A DNA stretch of 64,000 nucleotides from Novosphingobium percolationis (lineage in GTDB: Bacteria; Pseudomonadota; Alphaproteobacteria; Sphingomonadales; Sphingomonadaceae): NCBI RefSeq assembly GCF_020179425.1, contig NZ_JAILYM010000003.1, positions 434,001-498,000 of the forward strand. The letters run 5' to 3'. Shown in pieces: positions 17,489 through 27,086 of the stretch. The translations under genes were made by a program, and so were the position numbers. Numbering within the stretch: the stretch's first letter is position 1; every line of letters begins with the position of its first letter. The notes beneath the pieces were generated by a model that did not search any database, was not told the origin of the DNA, and saw nothing but the letters and a program-made list of their open reading frames with translations.

Positions 17489-18889
17489 ATGCCCCGCAAT
17501 CTGGAACTACACCCCGACCGTCTGTTGCCGGTCGAACCCTCGGTGCGCGCCTTGGCGCGGGAACTTTATGCGCAGGTCAAGGGCCTGCCCATTATCAGCC
17601 CGCACGGGCATACCGATCCGCGCTGGTTTGCGGGCAACGAAACCTTCGGCAATGCGACCGAACTCTTGCTGGTGCCGGACCACTACATCTTCCGCATGCT
17701 CTATTCGCAGGGCGTGGCGCTGGAAGATCTGGGCGTGCGCAACCCCGGCGTCGATCCGCGCGCGGCCTGGCGGCTTTTTGCCGAGCGCTACGGACTGTTC
17801 CGCGGCACGCCTTCGCGCATGTGGCTGGACTGGGTCTTTGCGGAGGCTTTCGGCATGGGCGCGCAGTTGAGCGGCGAGACGGCTGACCTCTACTTCGACA
17901 CGATCACCGAAATGCTGGCGAGCGACGCCTTCCGCCCGCGCGCGCTGTTCGAGCGCTTCAACATCGAGGTTCTGGCCACCACCGAAAGCCCGATCGACAC
18001 GCTCGAACATCACGCTGCGATCGGGGCATCGGGATGGCAGGGCCGGGTCGTCACGGCCTATCGTCCAGATCCGGTGGTCGATCCCGAGTTCGAAGGTTTC
18101 CGCGCCAATATCGATACGCTGTCCCAGCTAACGGGCGAGGATTGCACGACGTGGAGCGGCTATCTTGCCGCACATCGCAAACGTCGTGCCTTCTTTGCCA
18201 CGATGGGGGCGACCAGCACCGATCACGGTCACCCCACCGCGCTCACGGCGAACCTGTCGCGGGGGGAAGCCGAGCGGCTGTTCGACGTTGTTGTATCGGG
18301 CAAGTTCAGCGCCTTTGATGCCGAATTGTTTCGCGGGCAGATGCTGACCGAAATGGCGGCGATGAGCCTCGACGATGGGCTGGTCATGCAGATTCATCCC
18401 GGCTCGTTCCGCAATCACAACACCCAGTTGTTCGAACGGTTCGGTCGCGATAAGGGTGCCGACATTCCGACGCGCACCGACTTCGTCCATGCGCTGCAAC
18501 CGCTGCTCGATTGCTTCGGCAACCGCAGCGACCTGTCGATCATTCTCTTCACGCTCGACGAGAGCGCCTACGCGCGCGAACTCGCGCCACTGGCGGGCCA
18601 CTATCCGTGCCTCAAGCTCGGCCCCGCATGGTGGTTTCACGACAGCCCCGAAGGGATGCGCCGCTTCCGCCGCATGACGACGGAAACGGCAGGCTTCTAC
18701 AACACCGTCGGCTTCAACGATGACACGCGGGCCTTCCTCTCCGTCCCGGCACGCCACGACGTGGCCCGTCGTATCGATTGCGGCTTCCTCGCCGAATTGG
18801 TGGCCGAGCACCGCATCCAGGATTGGGAAGCTGCGGAACTGGCGCAGGACCTAGCCTACAACCTGGCCAAGAAGGCGTACAGGCTGTGA
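17489..18889 (+). CDS. uxaC: Glucuronate isomerase
   Basis: Isomerises D-glucuronate to D-fructuronate (and galacturonate to tagaturonate). The protein has 466 residues, the family length. The amidohydrolase-type metal motif SPHGHTDPRWF is near residues 33-43, with QIHPGSFRNHN and the C-terminal QDLAYNLAKKAY segment also conserved. It starts 20 bp after the regulator gene; the Shine-Dalgarno is weak. Its stop overlaps the next gene in GTGA (18886-18889), so the two are translationally coupled. With ManD and KdgK it completes conversion of glucuronate to KDPG. Confidence 0.95.
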   Translation: MPRNLELHPDRLLPVEPSVRALARELYAQVKGLPIISPHGHTDPRWFAGNETFGNATELLLVPDHYIFRMLYSQGVALEDLGVRNPGVDPRAAWRLFAERYGLFRGTPSRMWLDWVFAEAFGMGAQLSGETADLYFDTITEMLASDAFRPRALFERFNIEVLATTESPIDTLEHHAAIGASGWQGRVVTAYRPDPVVDPEFEGFRANIDTLSQLTGEDCTTWSGYLAAHRKRRAFFATMGATSTDHGHPTALTANLSRGEAERLFDVVVSGKFSAFDAELFRGQMLTEMAAMSLDDGLVMQIHPGSFRNHNTQLFERFGRDKGADIPTRTDFVHALQPLLDCFGNRSDLSIILFTLDESAYARELAPLAGHYPCLKLGPAWWFHDSPEGMRRFRRMTTETAGFYNTVGFNDDTRAFLSVPARHDVARRIDCGFLAELVAEHRIQDWEAAELAQDLAYNLAKKAYRL

Positions 18890-20262
18890 GGCTTTCCGAC
18901 GCGGCGCTGGCAAATCTCCCTGCCGATGTGAAGCGCCCGCAATATGGCCGCGATGCGCAGAAGGTCGGCATCGTCCATTTCGGCATCGGCGCGTTCCATC
19001 GCGCGCACCAGGCGTGGTATACCGATGTCGCGATGAACGGCGGCGACCGCGACTGGATGATCAGCGGCGTTTCGCTGCGCTCCCGCACCGTGGCAGAGCA
19101 GATGAACCCGCAAGACGGCCTCTACGCCGTGGCGGAACGATCGGGGAAAGGTGAGGCGATCAGCCTCGCTGGCGCTGTGCGCAACGTACTCGTTGCGCCC
19201 GAAAACCCGGCTGCGGTCGTGGCAGCGGTGGCGGACGCCCGGACGCATATCCTCAGCTTCACCGTCACCGAGAAGGGCTATTGCCGCGACGAGGCGGGCA
19301 AACTCGATCTCGCAGTGGCAGACATGGGCAGCTTCTATCCGCTGGTGACGCAGGGACTGGCGCAACGCTTGGCGGCGGGCAGGTCGGGGCTGACGCTGAT
19401 CAGTTGTGACAATCTGGCCGACAACGGCGAGACCTTGCAGGCCCTGCTAGGACAATACATCGACCGCCGCGCGCCACACCTGACCCGATGGTTCGAGGAA
19501 GAGTGCGCCTGCCCATCGACAATGGTCGACCGTATCGTGCCTGCGACCACCGATCAGGATCGTGGGCGTGTTGCCCAGCGCCTCGGCAGCGTGATCGACG
19601 AAGCTTGTGTCGTGACCGAGCCGTTCAGCCAATGGGTGATCGAGAACCGGTTTGCCGGACCGCGCCCGCGTTGGGAACTGGCGGGGGCCGAACTGGTCGA
19701 AAGCGTCCGCCCCTACGAGACGGCCAAGCTGCGGATGCTGAATGGTGCGCATTCACTGCTCGCTTATTGCGGACTCGCGGCTGGACACGCCTTCGTTCAC
19801 GAGGCGATTGGCGACCCGGCGTTGCGGCGGCTTGCTGAAATGCTGCTTTATCACGAGGCTGCGCCTACGATCTCGACCGCTCCGGGACAGGATCTGACGG
19901 CTTATGCTGCCAAGCTCGTCGACCGTTTCGCCAATTCGGCACTCAACCACCGCCTTGTCCAGATCGCGATGGACGGCAGTCAGAAGATCCCCCAGCGCTG
20001 GCTGGCGACTCTCGCCGAAAACCGCACCGCTGGCCGCAGCAGTCCGGCCATTCTCAGCGGCCTTCGCGCCTGGTTGCGCCACATCGCCGGTGACAATGTT
20101 GCGAAGTGGGGCCCGATCGAGGACCCGCTCGCGCCGATGTTCGCGACGATCCTTGCAAGTCACGGCAGATCGGCGCTTGCCGCGATGCTGCTTGGCCGCA
20201 ACGGTGCGGTCAGTGGCAGGCTCGGACTTGCAGACGATGAACTGGGTTTGTTGGGCAGTTGA
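18886..20262 (+). CDS. uxuB: Fructuronate reductase-like, mannitol dehydrogenase family
   Basis: NAD-dependent polyol dehydrogenase family; by context it reduces D-fructuronate to D-mannonate. The protein has 458 residues. The N-terminal Rossmann part starts with VGIVHFGIGAFHRAHQAWY, and the catalytic lysine region reads KLRMLNGAHSLLAYCG, the family KxxxxNxxH pattern. The start is GTG at 18886, overlapping the uxaC stop by four bases; the longer in-frame start at 18778 would lie inside uxaC and has no family-like sequence. Position between uxaC and the ManD step favours UxuB over mannitol dehydrogenase or tagaturonate reductase. Confidence 0.87.
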   Translation: MRLSDAALANLPADVKRPQYGRDAQKVGIVHFGIGAFHRAHQAWYTDVAMNGGDRDWMISGVSLRSRTVAEQMNPQDGLYAVAERSGKGEAISLAGAVRNVLVAPENPAAVVAAVADARTHILSFTVTEKGYCRDEAGKLDLAVADMGSFYPLVTQGLAQRLAAGRSGLTLISCDNLADNGETLQALLGQYIDRRAPHLTRWFEEECACPSTMVDRIVPATTDQDRGRVAQRLGSVIDEACVVTEPFSQWVIENRFAGPRPRWELAGAELVESVRPYETAKLRMLNGAHSLLAYCGLAAGHAFVHEAIGDPALRRLAEMLLYHEAAPTISTAPGQDLTAYAAKLVDRFANSALNHRLVQIAMDGSQKIPQRWLATLAENRTAGRSSPAILSGLRAWLRHIAGDNVAKWGPIEDPLAPMFATILASHGRSALAAMLLGRNGAVSGRLGLADDELGLLGS

Positions 20263-20303
20263 GCCTGGCTACGGCAAGCACGCCCATCGACGAGGCGCAG
20301 GCG

Positions 20304-21362
20304 TTATGGGCCGAGCCAGCGGATCCAGGCACCATAGGGATGTACCACAGCGAGTTTTGCGCGGTGTCCGCCCGGCCATGTCGTCAGGATAAGTTCCACT
20401 TCGTGGCGTGCGGAGTCCCATTCCAGCGCGATGCAGGCAAGGGGGCTCCGTGCCGTTGACGCTGCACCGGCTGCTTCGAGGATTTCGGAGAGCGCGGACC
20501 GGCGATCCTGCGGCAGATACTGGTGGAACATCGTGTGGACTACGGTGCGGCAGACGCCGTCCATCCCCGGTGAGGCAAGGCTCGCTCGCAGCCAGTCGAT
20601 CGCATCGTGCCGGACAACGTCCACCGGATGCAGCCGGGCGAGCATGATCGCCTGGCGCTGGCGTTCGAGCCGATCACGCTGATCTGCCCATATAAAGGCC
20701 AGAAGGCGCTCGCAGTCGTCAGGATCGTTTGCGTCGGGCGGAGCAAGATCGACGCCCCGCGCCCTGATGATCCGGGCGGGGGTTCCGGCCGGTGCCTTGC
20801 CAAACCATTGCGGCCGGATGATCACTGGCGAGGCGGGATCGCCGGCGCTGATCCCGCCAAGATCATGCGAATAGCGGGCGAGATTGAGGTTGAGGCCCGC
20901 ACTGGCGCCAAGTTCCAGCAGGTCGATCGCATTTCCGTCGCGCATTGCCACCAGACGCAGCGCGGCCATGATGGCGGCGCTGCGGGCGATCTCGTTGGTC
21001 TGCGTGGGTCTTGCCAGCCAGCCCGTCAGCATGGTGTCGCACTGGCGCATGGCCTGCGCCACCGCGTGTTCGCAGTTGCCGTCGAGCCTGGCGTAGGCGG
21101 CGGAAAGCGCCGGGACGCTGCCGATACGCGCAACATGGTGCAAGCCCGCGTTGAGCCGCAAGGCTGCGGCCGAGGAAAGGCGGTCACTCGGCCAGCTGTC
21201 GAGAATGGCCTTTACCTGAGGGGCGAGATGCAGATTGCGGGCCGCCGCGCCGAGGACATCGGCGATGAAGGGAGAACCCAGTTCCCGCGCAAGCTGGCTC
21301 TGCCGCAAGAGATCGTCGGCAGCGGTCCGGGCCGCCGCGACGTGATTGACCTGAAAACCCAT
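20304..21362 (-). CDS. DUF2332 family protein, SAM-methyltransferase-like
   Basis: A 352-residue cytoplasmic protein. The segment LLELGASAGLNLNLARYS resembles the glycine-rich SAM-binding motif of Rossmann methyltransferases, and the C-terminal half carries VVHTMFHQYLP and TTWPGG, typical of DUF2332. No biochemical role is established for the family that I know of. The ATG at 21362 has AAGGTCGAG upstream. A GTG at 21383 would add seven residues and is the alternative start. It is convergent to the fructuronate reductase gene and divergent from the TonB receptor at 21590; a link to either is not shown. Confidence 0.8.
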   Translation of the reverse strand: MGFQVNHVAAARTAADDLLRQSQLARELGSPFIADVLGAAARNLHLAPQVKAILDSWPSDRLSSAAALRLNAGLHHVARIGSVPALSAAYARLDGNCEHAVAQAMRQCDTMLTGWLARPTQTNEIARSAAIMAALRLVAMRDGNAIDLLELGASAGLNLNLARYSHDLGGISAGDPASPVIIRPQWFGKAPAGTPARIIRARGVDLAPPDANDPDDCERLLAFIWADQRDRLERQRQAIMLARLHPVDVVRHDAIDWLRASLASPGMDGVCRTVVHTMFHQYLPQDRRSALSEILEAAGAASTARSPLACIALEWDSARHEVELILTTWPGGHRAKLAVVHPYGAWIRWLGP

Positions 21363-21452
21363 CTCGACCTTGATCGTTGCCACCCGCGATAGTCCATAGT
21401 GGCGATTATCAAGTCGGACGTGAGAAACGGGTTACGTGATAGTACCTGCAGC

Positions 21453-21464
21453 ACCTGCGCAGGT
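21453..21464. promoter_or_regulatory. 12-bp palindrome upstream of the second TonB receptor
   Basis: ACCTGCGCAGGT is a perfect palindrome, preceded at 21444-21450 by a direct half copy (ACCTGCA). It lies in the 206-bp divergent region between the DUF2332 gene and the receptor gene at 21590, about 125 bp before the receptor start. A regulator binding site is possible; nothing identifies the regulator. Confidence 0.3.
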
Positions 21465-21589
21465 CTCCATCGAGAAAATGTAACTTCACCAGCGTGATGG
21501 TTGATCCGGCTAACTACATATCGCGCGATACGGGATGATTCACGACGGCTCGCTAAGCCGCTCTTCATCACATCACGGATGAGAGCAAA

Positions 21590-24118
21590 ATGCGCGCTTG
21601 GTCACTTTATGTATCGACGGCTGTTCTGACGACACTTTCGTCCCCGGCCATGGCATCGGAATCCACCGTCGTAGAGCCTCAAACCAAGGCTACTGTGGCT
21701 GCCGATCGGGCTCCGCCCGCTGCCAAGTCCTTCAGCACGGGCGTTGCCAAGGGCCGCGACCTGCTCGACAGCGCCATTTCAGCGAGCACGATCGATGCGA
21801 TCGACATCCCCAAGGTCGGCACGATGTCGGTCGCTGGAATTGTCGGCAACCTGCCCGGCATTCGTGCGGAAACCTCTGGCGTCGATGGCTTTTCGTCGCT
21901 CACCGTTCGCGGGCTGCCGCTGGCCGCCGATGGCACCAAGTACCTTCAGATCCAGGAGGACGGATTGCCGATCCTGGAGTTCGGTGACGTCCACCTCGCC
22001 GGTACCGACACGTTCCTGCGCACCGATCTCGGGCTGTCACAAGTCCAAGTGATCCGCGGTGGTTCGGCGTCGACCTTTGCCTCGAATTCGCCTGGCGGAT
22101 TGATCAACCTGATTTCGAAGACCGGCGAACGTGAAGAGGGCGGTGTCCAACTGTCCGCTGGCCTCGACCACGATCTCAAGCGGATCGATTTCGAATATGG
22201 AGCACCTCTGGGTGAAGGCTGGCGCTTCCATGTCGGGGGCTTCTATCGCGAAGGCGAAGGTCCGCGCGAGATAGGCTACACCGGGATCCGCGGGGGCCAG
22301 TTCAAGGCCAATGTGACGCGCCAGTTCGCGGGCGGCTTTGTCCGCATCTATGGCAAGTATCTCGATGACCGGCAGGCAAACTACTCGCTGTTCCCGGTCA
22401 CGGTCGGCGGGACCAACGCTGCCCCGACGTTCAGCAACCTGCCCGGCACCGATGCCAGGCGCAACACGTCGCTGTCGCCCTATACTGCGTCATTTCTCAA
22501 CGTCGACCAGAACAACAATCCTGTCACGAACGACGGCCGCAACGGCATTCGCGGGGTGGTCAAGTCGGTTGGGCTCGAGGCGCAGTTCGAAATCTCGGAC
22601 TGGACCGTCAGCAACAAGTTTCGGTTCGCAGCGAACAGTGGCGATTACAACGAAAACATCTCATTGTTGACGTTACCGGCCGAAACGATGGCCGCAACGC
22701 TTGGTGGCCCCGGTGCCGTTCTGACTTATGCAAGCGGTCCAAAGGCCGGCGAGGCCCTGACCGATCTCTCCGGCCTCAACGGCAATGGCTTGCTGACGGT
22801 GCCGCTCTACATCCACGCCCGGCTCAACAACCTGAACAACGTGACCAACGATGTGCGTGCCAGCCGTGTCTGGACGCTCGGGGACGGCAAGCTGACGACG
22901 ACGGCCGGTCTCTATGCCTCGTCTCAGAACGTTGACATGTATTGGACGTTCGCAACCGGTCTGGAAGGCTTCGCAGCAGGCGGCAGCACGACTCGTTTCA
23001 ATGTGACCACCGCCAACGGCCTGCCGCTGACGGACGGCGGCATTCTGACATACGGCTTTCCTGCATTCCTGGGGGTTCCGCTTTCAACTTATCACCGTCG
23101 TTACGACGTGAACTATCGGGTGATCGCGCCTTACGCATCGAGCAACTACCAGTTGGGCAAGCTGTCGGTGGGCGCCAGCCTTCGCCTGGACTACGGCAAG
23201 GTGTCCGGCCTGCTATATGGAGCAGACCTTGGCGGTGGCCGCAACGGCACCGGGACGGTCGATCTCGACGGCAATGGGGTCATTTCGATTCCTGAAGCAC
23301 AGGTTGCGGTTCTTCCCCTCTCGCAGCCTGGCAACGTCGATTACAAGTACCACTACCTGTCCTATTCCGCCGGTGTGAACTATCGCATCGCCGAGCCGAT
23401 TTCGGTGTTTGCCCGCTACAGTCGTGGCGGTCGCGCAGCGGCTGAGCGTGTGTTTTTCTCGCCTCAGCACGATCCCGCCGGCGGCGGGCTTACCGATCCG
23501 TCGATCGCCTATGGCAGGGTCAAGCAGGCCGAAGCCGGGGTCAAGCTGCGCCACGAGGGTATCAGCGTGTTCCTGACCGGCTTCTGGGCAACGACCAGCG
23601 AAAGCGGCTTCCAGATCGGCGCAGATGCCACCGGCGCTGCAAAAGTGATCAACTTTAGCCGATCGTACAGTGCCAAGGGGCTGGAACTCGAAAGCGAAAT
23701 CCATCGTGGTCCGTTCAGCCTGGCGCTGGGTGCCACGTATGCGAAGTCGAAGATCGATCAGGATACGACCGATCCCACGCTCAATGGCAACCGGCCTCGC
23801 CACCAGCCGTCGCTGTTCTTCACTGCACGCCCGCAGTTCGAGCAGGGTATCGTGACGGTTGGTACCACCATCAACGGCACGACCAGCAGCTTTGCGCAGG
23901 ACAGCAATATCCTGAAGCAGCCCGGTTATGTGATTTTCAATCCGTTCCTGTTCGTGCGGCCCGTGTCGCGGGTCGAACTGGGCCTGACCGCGTACAACGT
24001 GTTCGACAAGCTGGCCTTCGTGAACATTTCGTCCGCGGCCATTCCCGCCAGCGGGGTCGTTAACGCGCAAACGCTGAACGGGCGTACCATCACCGGGACG
24101 GTCCGCTTTTCGTTCTGA
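21590..24118 (+). CDS. TonB-dependent outer membrane receptor with an EF-hand-like loop
   Basis: Outer-membrane transporter of 842 residues. A signal peptide is cleaved near AMA (residue 22); the plug (about 70-210) contains VAGIVGNLPGIRAE and VRGLPLA; the barrel ends in the terminal Phe of TVRFSF. The residues DLDGNGVISIPE at 558-569 (bases 23261-23296) fit the 12-residue EF-hand calcium loop exactly, with acidic ligands at positions 1, 3 and 12, Asn at 5 and Ile at 8, and lie in what should be an extracellular loop. A chemoreceptor gene follows 61 bp downstream on the same strand. The ligand is unknown; calcium in the loop could shape the binding surface. Confidence 0.9.
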   Translation: MRAWSLYVSTAVLTTLSSPAMASESTVVEPQTKATVAADRAPPAAKSFSTGVAKGRDLLDSAISASTIDAIDIPKVGTMSVAGIVGNLPGIRAETSGVDGFSSLTVRGLPLAADGTKYLQIQEDGLPILEFGDVHLAGTDTFLRTDLGLSQVQVIRGGSASTFASNSPGGLINLISKTGEREEGGVQLSAGLDHDLKRIDFEYGAPLGEGWRFHVGGFYREGEGPREIGYTGIRGGQFKANVTRQFAGGFVRIYGKYLDDRQANYSLFPVTVGGTNAAPTFSNLPGTDARRNTSLSPYTASFLNVDQNNNPVTNDGRNGIRGVVKSVGLEAQFEISDWTVSNKFRFAANSGDYNENISLLTLPAETMAATLGGPGAVLTYASGPKAGEALTDLSGLNGNGLLTVPLYIHARLNNLNNVTNDVRASRVWTLGDGKLTTTAGLYASSQNVDMYWTFATGLEGFAAGGSTTRFNVTTANGLPLTDGGILTYGFPAFLGVPLSTYHRRYDVNYRVIAPYASSNYQLGKLSVGASLRLDYGKVSGLLYGADLGGGRNGTGTVDLDGNGVISIPEAQVAVLPLSQPGNVDYKYHYLSYSAGVNYRIAEPISVFARYSRGGRAAAERVFFSPQHDPAGGGLTDPSIAYGRVKQAEAGVKLRHEGISVFLTGFWATTSESGFQIGADATGAAKVINFSRSYSAKGLELESEIHRGPFSLALGATYAKSKIDQDTTDPTLNGNRPRHQPSLFFTARPQFEQGIVTVGTTINGTTSSFAQDSNILKQPGYVIFNPFLFVRPVSRVELGLTAYNVFDKLAFVNISSAAIPASGVVNAQTLNGRTITGTVRFSF

Positions 24119-24179
24119 ACTCTAACGGGCGCGCCTGGCTCCAGCGCCGGGCGCGTTCGCAACAGGAAAGTGCAAATCC

Positions 24180-26045
24180 TTGTTCGATCGCATGAACATT
24201 CCCCGCAGGCTCGCTGTCTCGTTCGTGGCGGTGATTGTGTCGGCGGTCGCCATGATGATCGTCTTTGGCATCAGCCTGGCGATGATCTCGAACATCACGG
24301 TTCGCAACACCACGAGCCAGTCGATCCTGGCCGATGCGCTCAGCCTGGAAACCGCACTGTTGCGCCAGAACAGCCAGTTTCGCGGTTACCTGGTGACCGG
24401 GGACGAAAGCTACCTCAAGTCCTATTACGAGGGCCGCGACGATTATGACAAGACGTCGATTTCGCTCGAACAGGGGCTGGTCGATCCTGCGCGCCAGGCC
24501 CTTGTGATCGCGTCGCGCGAAGCCACCCAAAAATGGCGCAAGGACTGGGGCGACAAGTACATCGCCGTGGTCAAATCCGGCCAGCGCGAGCAAGCCCAGG
24601 AGGCCATCCGTGCGGCCGGCAAGGCGGTGCTGGTCAGTGATGCGGTGCTGCCGTTGCGCGACTTGCGCAGTCAGCATCAGGCGGAGATCGTTGCCGACAC
24701 AGCCCTGCAGAAAAGCGCGATCTTCTTTGCATGGATCGCGCTTGGCCTGGGCGGAGCGGTGATGATCGGTCTTGCCGTGCTGCTCTCGCGCAAGTTGGCG
24801 CAGTCTCTGGCCATCCCGATCACCGACATGACGCAGATCATGTCGGCGCTGGCCGAAGGCAACAACGACGTCAGCATTGCGGGTATCGAGCGGACCGATG
24901 AACTCGGTGATATGGCCAAGGCGGTCCTGGTCTTCCGTGATGCGGCCCTCGCGCGCCAGCGCGCCGTTGCCGAACGCGAACAGGCAATGGCCAAGATCGG
25001 CCATAACCTCCACGCGGTCGCCATGTCCGACCTTTCGGTCCGCATCGTCGATGTTCCACCTGCTTTCAAGCCGGTAGCCCAGGACTTCAACGACGCCATG
25101 GAACGGCTGTGCGACGCGATGGGCCAGGTGCAGGAAAGCATCGTCAACATCAACCTTACGTCGAACGAGATCCGCCAGGCGACGACCGATCTTGCCAGCC
25201 GCAGCGAAATGCAGGCCGCCAGCCTGCAGGCCTCGTCGAGCGAGATGGATGCGCTCACCCAGCAGATCGAGGACTACGCCAAGATCGCAGGCGACGTCAG
25301 CGATTCCATGGTGGAGGCGCGCGGTCAGGCCGAAAACGGCGGTGCGGTGGTTACGAAGGCGATCGACGCAATGGACAGGGTCGATCGGGCGAGCGCCGAG
25401 ATCTCGGACATTACCACCATGATCGACGGGATCGCGTTTCAGACGAATCTGCTTGCGCTCAATGCCGGTGTGGAGGCCGCGCGAGCGGGCGAAGCGGGCA
25501 AGGGCTTTGCGGTCGTGGCATCGGAAGTGCGCGCGCTTGCGCAACGCGCGACCGAGGCGGCGCGCGCGATCAAGCAACGGGTGGAAGCGGTGACGGAACA
25601 CGTGCGGCTGGGGGTCGCGCTTGTCAACGAAACCGGAGCGGCGCTGGAAACGATCATCGGCCGGGTCGGCACGGTCACGGTTTCGATCTCTACGATCGCC
25701 GACACGGCTGGCAAACAATCCATCGCGCTGCGCAAGATCAGCGGATCGATCAGCGCCATGGACCAGATGACGCAGCAAAACGCCGCCATGGTCGAAGAGA
25801 CCAACGCAGCGACCAAGAATCTGACGCAGGAGGCGTCACAGCTTTCCAAGGCCTTCGCCAGTTTCAAGATCGGGGATGATCATACCCAGCGCACGTTTGG
25901 CACCCTGGCGTCTGGTTACAGGGAAGCGGGCCTTGAGATCGCCGCGCAGCGGCCCGCCCAATTGGTTGCACCTGCATCATTGCCCCGTCCGACCCGTGTG
26001 ATGCAGGGCAACCTTGCCATAAAGGACGACTGGTCAGAGTTCTGA
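24180..26045 (+). CDS. Methyl-accepting chemotaxis protein
   Basis: Transmembrane chemoreceptor that controls CheA-CheW signalling. The protein has 621 residues: TM1 (about 12-36), a periplasmic helical region resembling CHASE3 (about 40-175, with [19 protein letters not shown]), TM2 (about 180-205), HAMP, and the cytoplasmic signalling hairpin with [20 protein letters not shown] starting near residue 417. I chose TTG 24180 because AGGAAAG (24164-24170) is nine bases upstream; ATG 24192 is too far from that site. No C-terminal methylation-enzyme tether pentapeptide is seen. It follows a TonB receptor gene, so a shared ligand is possible but unproven. Confidence 0.92.
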   Translation: MFDRMNIPRRLAVSFVAVIVSAVAMMIVFGISLAMISNITVRNTTSQSILADALSLETALLRQNSQFRGYLVTGDESYLKSYYEGRDDYDKTSISLEQGLVDPARQALVIASREATQKWRKDWGDKYIAVVKSGQREQAQEAIRAAGKAVLVSDAVLPLRDLRSQHQAEIVADTALQKSAIFFAWIALGLGGAVMIGLAVLLSRKLAQSLAIPITDMTQIMSALAEGNNDVSIAGIERTDELGDMAKAVLVFRDAALARQRAVAEREQAMAKIGHNLHAVAMSDLSVRIVDVPPAFKPVAQDFNDAMERLCDAMGQVQESIVNINLTSNEIRQATTDLASRSEMQAASLQASSSEMDALTQQIEDYAKIAGDVSDSMVEARGQAENGGAVVTKAIDAMDRVDRASAEISDITTMIDGIAFQTNLLALNAGVEAARAGEAGKGFAVVASEVRALAQRATEAARAIKQRVEAVTEHVRLGVALVNETGAALETIIGRVGTVTVSISTIADTAGKQSIALRKISGSISAMDQMTQQNAAMVEETNAATKNLTQEASQLSKAFASFKIGDDHTQRTFGTLASGYREAGLEIAAQRPAQLVAPASLPRPTRVMQGNLAIKDDWSEF

Positions 26046-26063
26046 GCACTCGATCGTATCCTT

Positions 26064-26091
26064 TCTGCCCACTTTCCGTTCTGTGGGCGGA
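26064..26091 (+). terminator. Hairpin terminator after the chemoreceptor gene
   Basis: TCTGCCCAC (26064-26072) pairs with GTGGGCGGA (26083-26091), 9 bp with one G-T and a 10-base loop, 18 bp after the stop. No clear T-run follows. The rest of the 291-bp gap to the FkbM gene has an AT-rich stretch around 26225-26265 that may hold that gene's promoter. Confidence 0.5.
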
Positions 26092-26336
26092 CAGCGGCAC
26101 GCCACGTGCGGGGCGATTTGTTCCATTGTTGTTCGGGGCTTCGCAAACGTCTTAACAGCATGCCGCGACTCGGCACACGGACCGCAGCTGAAGGGTGGGA
26201 AACGTCTCATCCACCGATAGGCGGGTTATAAAAGAGCCATAACCTTAGATAAAGAAAACCATTGCCTTTGGATGGACCGACGCAATCAGTCGTGATATGT
26301 CCATTTCGGCTGTACTTTGGGCCGATGGGGAATGAC

Positions 26337-27086
26337 ATGGCAACTGCATCAGCATTTACTGCCTCGCCGAAGTTCAACTCATATGCCCAATATGGCGAGG
26401 ACGTGGCTTTGCGCGACCTCTTCGGGCACGAATATCGTGGAACCTGCATCGAGGTCGGCGCCTTTGATGGGCGTAGCGGAAGCAATTCGCTCGCTTTTGA
26501 AGAGGCTGGCTGGAAGACCGTCCTGGTCGAGCCGAATCCCGTGCTGGCCGACAAGATTCGGCGCGAACGTCCTACGGCAAAGCTGTTCCAGTGCGCAGTG
26601 GGCGCGGTCCATGGGCAAGTGACACTTGCCATTCCTGCGGGTGCGGAAACGCTGGCATCCGTCAGCGCCAATGCCGAACAGGTCAAGCGCATGGAGAGGT
26701 CGGGCACTTCGGTTCGGCACATGATCGTGCCGCAGCTGCGCATCGACGATCTGCTTGAGGATGCCGGGGTGGAGCAGATCGACTTCATCACCATCGACGT
26801 CGAAGGCTACGAGATGGATGCACTGCGTGGTTTCGATATTGCCCGCTGGAAGCCGCGTATCATCATTCTGGAAGACAACAGTTCGGGCACCAGCCATGAG
26901 ATCGTGACGTGGATGGAGCAGCACGGATATGTGCGTTTCCGCTGGTCGGGTTGCAACGATTGGTATTGCCACGCCGACGATCCCCTCAACACGCGGTCGG
27001 GCCGGGTGGCGACTGAGTTCATCAAGGGCTTGAAGGCTTACAAGCGGATCACTCTTTCAGGACTGAAGCGCGCCTTCGCGGCTTGA
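26337..27086 (+). CDS. FkbM-family SAM-dependent methyltransferase
   Basis: The protein has 249 residues. It contains the FkbM fold: motif I as CIEVGAFDGRSGSNS, then VLVEPNP for the SAM ribose, and IDFITIDVEGYEMDALRG. These enzymes O-methylate sugars or polyketides; in Gram-negative bacteria they often act on surface glycans. The start at 26337 has GGGGAA seven bases upstream; an upstream in-frame TTG at 26262 and ATG at 26325 are less likely. No glycan synthesis gene is adjacent, so the substrate is unknown. Its 3' end overlaps the convergent AraC-type gene by 49 bp. Confidence 0.88.
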   Translation: MATASAFTASPKFNSYAQYGEDVALRDLFGHEYRGTCIEVGAFDGRSGSNSLAFEEAGWKTVLVEPNPVLADKIRRERPTAKLFQCAVGAVHGQVTLAIPAGAETLASVSANAEQVKRMERSGTSVRHMIVPQLRIDDLLEDAGVEQIDFITIDVEGYEMDALRGFDIARWKPRIIILEDNSSGTSHEIVTWMEQHGYVRFRWSGCNDWYCHADDPLNTRSGRVATEFIKGLKAYKRITLSGLKRAFAA

